A stretch of 64,000 nucleotides of DNA, taken from NCBI GenBank assembly GCA_963797115.1, contig CAWCOH010000002.1:62001-126000 (forward strand), read 5' to 3'. Within the stretch, counting starts at the first letter, position 1. Each line of letters opens with the position of its first letter. The notes beneath the pieces were generated by a model. The model did not search any database, was not told where the DNA came from, and was given only the letters and a program-made list of their open reading frames with translations. Below, piece by piece: positions 63,678 to 64,000 of this stretch. Source of the DNA: AP-15 sp963797115. Lineage in GTDB: Bacteria > Pseudomonadota > Alphaproteobacteria > ATCC43930 > CGMCC-115725. A program made the position numbers and the translations under genes.

Positions 63678-64000
63678 CCGCGCGGCGCCATGGCTGGTCC
63701 CGTCGCAATTTCCCCTGTCGTCAGGGAGAAAGCGTTTTTCAGCCGCCGGAATGCGCCGTGTAAAAGCCAGCCATACCATGTAAATCAGTGACTTGAGTAT
63801 GATTTGGCCGACGGTCGACAGCGGAATTTTGGGCCCGTCGGCAGAGGATTGGCAGGGGAATTCAGCGGGCACGGCCGCTCCCTTGTCTATTTCGCATCAT
63901 GGCTCGCACGGTTCCCACCGCGTTCGGCCCAGACAATTTTTGGTAAAAGCCATCATTCATTCGCATGGATCTCTTTCTCCGGGCGTATTCGTTCGGGTTC
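63678..64000. other. Right edge of the window, no gene called
   Basis: About 320 bases after the dehydrogenase. A minus-strand frame has a hydrophobic piece (IILKSLIYMVWLAFT) but no start or family, and it continues into an obvious shadow of the dehydrogenase. A gene reaching in from beyond the edge cannot be excluded. Confidence 0.4.

Overview
The window is 64 kb of GC-rich DNA from what is most likely an alphaproteobacterium. It carries a 5-aminolevulinate synthase (hemA, the C4 route to heme, which among bacteria is an alphaproteobacterial trait), RND efflux systems, OmpR-type winged-helix/ATPase regulators, and two palindromic intergenic repeats of kinds common in Hyphomicrobiales and Rhodospirillales. 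No rRNA, tRNA or CRISPR array was recognised. I cannot place it more finely than class.

Layout. (1) 1-6733: a packed minus-strand operon built around a P1B-like P-type ATPase whose membrane metal motif lacks cysteine, with five small partner genes and a 2-hydroxyacid dehydrogenase at the edge; a CAX-type Ca2+/H+ antiporter diverges from it. (2) 6742-8746: an IS1634-like element with a frameshifted transposase carrying two in-frame palindromic inserts. (3) 9070-15558: a lipoprotein, a broken Gly/His-rich exported protein, a small secreted protein and a complete RND pump plus adaptor. (4) 16035-26591: two diverged copies of a module made of a MauG/cytochrome c peroxidase-like diheme protein, an FN3-like exported protein and hemA. 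In copy 1 hemA is truncated and the cytochrome start is out of frame at an AC repeat; copy 2 is intact. A large winged-helix/ATPase/TPR regulator sits inverted between the copies, and a decayed cytochrome c follows. (5) 26629-31083: a second RND system whose pump is frameshifted. (6) 31335-38950: a mosaic ORF made of dehydrogenase remnants, then a plus-strand oxidative/electrophile stress cluster (wrbA, HD protein, DUF1348, catalase with a frameshift, beta-hydroxyacid dehydrogenase, aldo/keto reductase, DJ-1/PfpI, cupin). (7) 39218-45800: a truncated winged-helix gene and two tandem full-length regulators, one interrupted by an amber codon; both full-length genes have the same near-leaderless promoter with 10-bp-phased repeats. 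(8) 45813-49750: wrbA pseudogene, dps, a second insertion sequence and a pyruvate decarboxylase remnant. (9) 50673-53882: a decayed primase-polymerase / DUF3631 helicase / excisionase island with an origin-like repeat cluster. (10) 54495-57024: small exported or membrane proteins in gene-poor DNA. (11) 57250-63677: an exopolysaccharide cluster of exosortase-A-associated type.

How the parts may work together. The heme module pairs heme synthesis with a periplasmic diheme enzyme. The stress cluster, Dps and efflux pumps suggest a region devoted to redox and toxic-compound defence. Ten-bp-phased direct repeats (TTTAC-N5-TTTAC and relatives) recur in non-coding DNA next to these genes. OmpR-type winged helices bind head-to-tail repeats of about this spacing, so the local regulators could control the region; this is inference.

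Many genes carry single-base frameshifts or stops (two transposases, RND pump 2, catalase, UDP-sugar dehydrogenase, a regulator, wrbA-2, cytochrome c and the whole primase island). Either this is a decaying accessory region or the sequence contains uncorrected indels; both readings are kept open in the entries.
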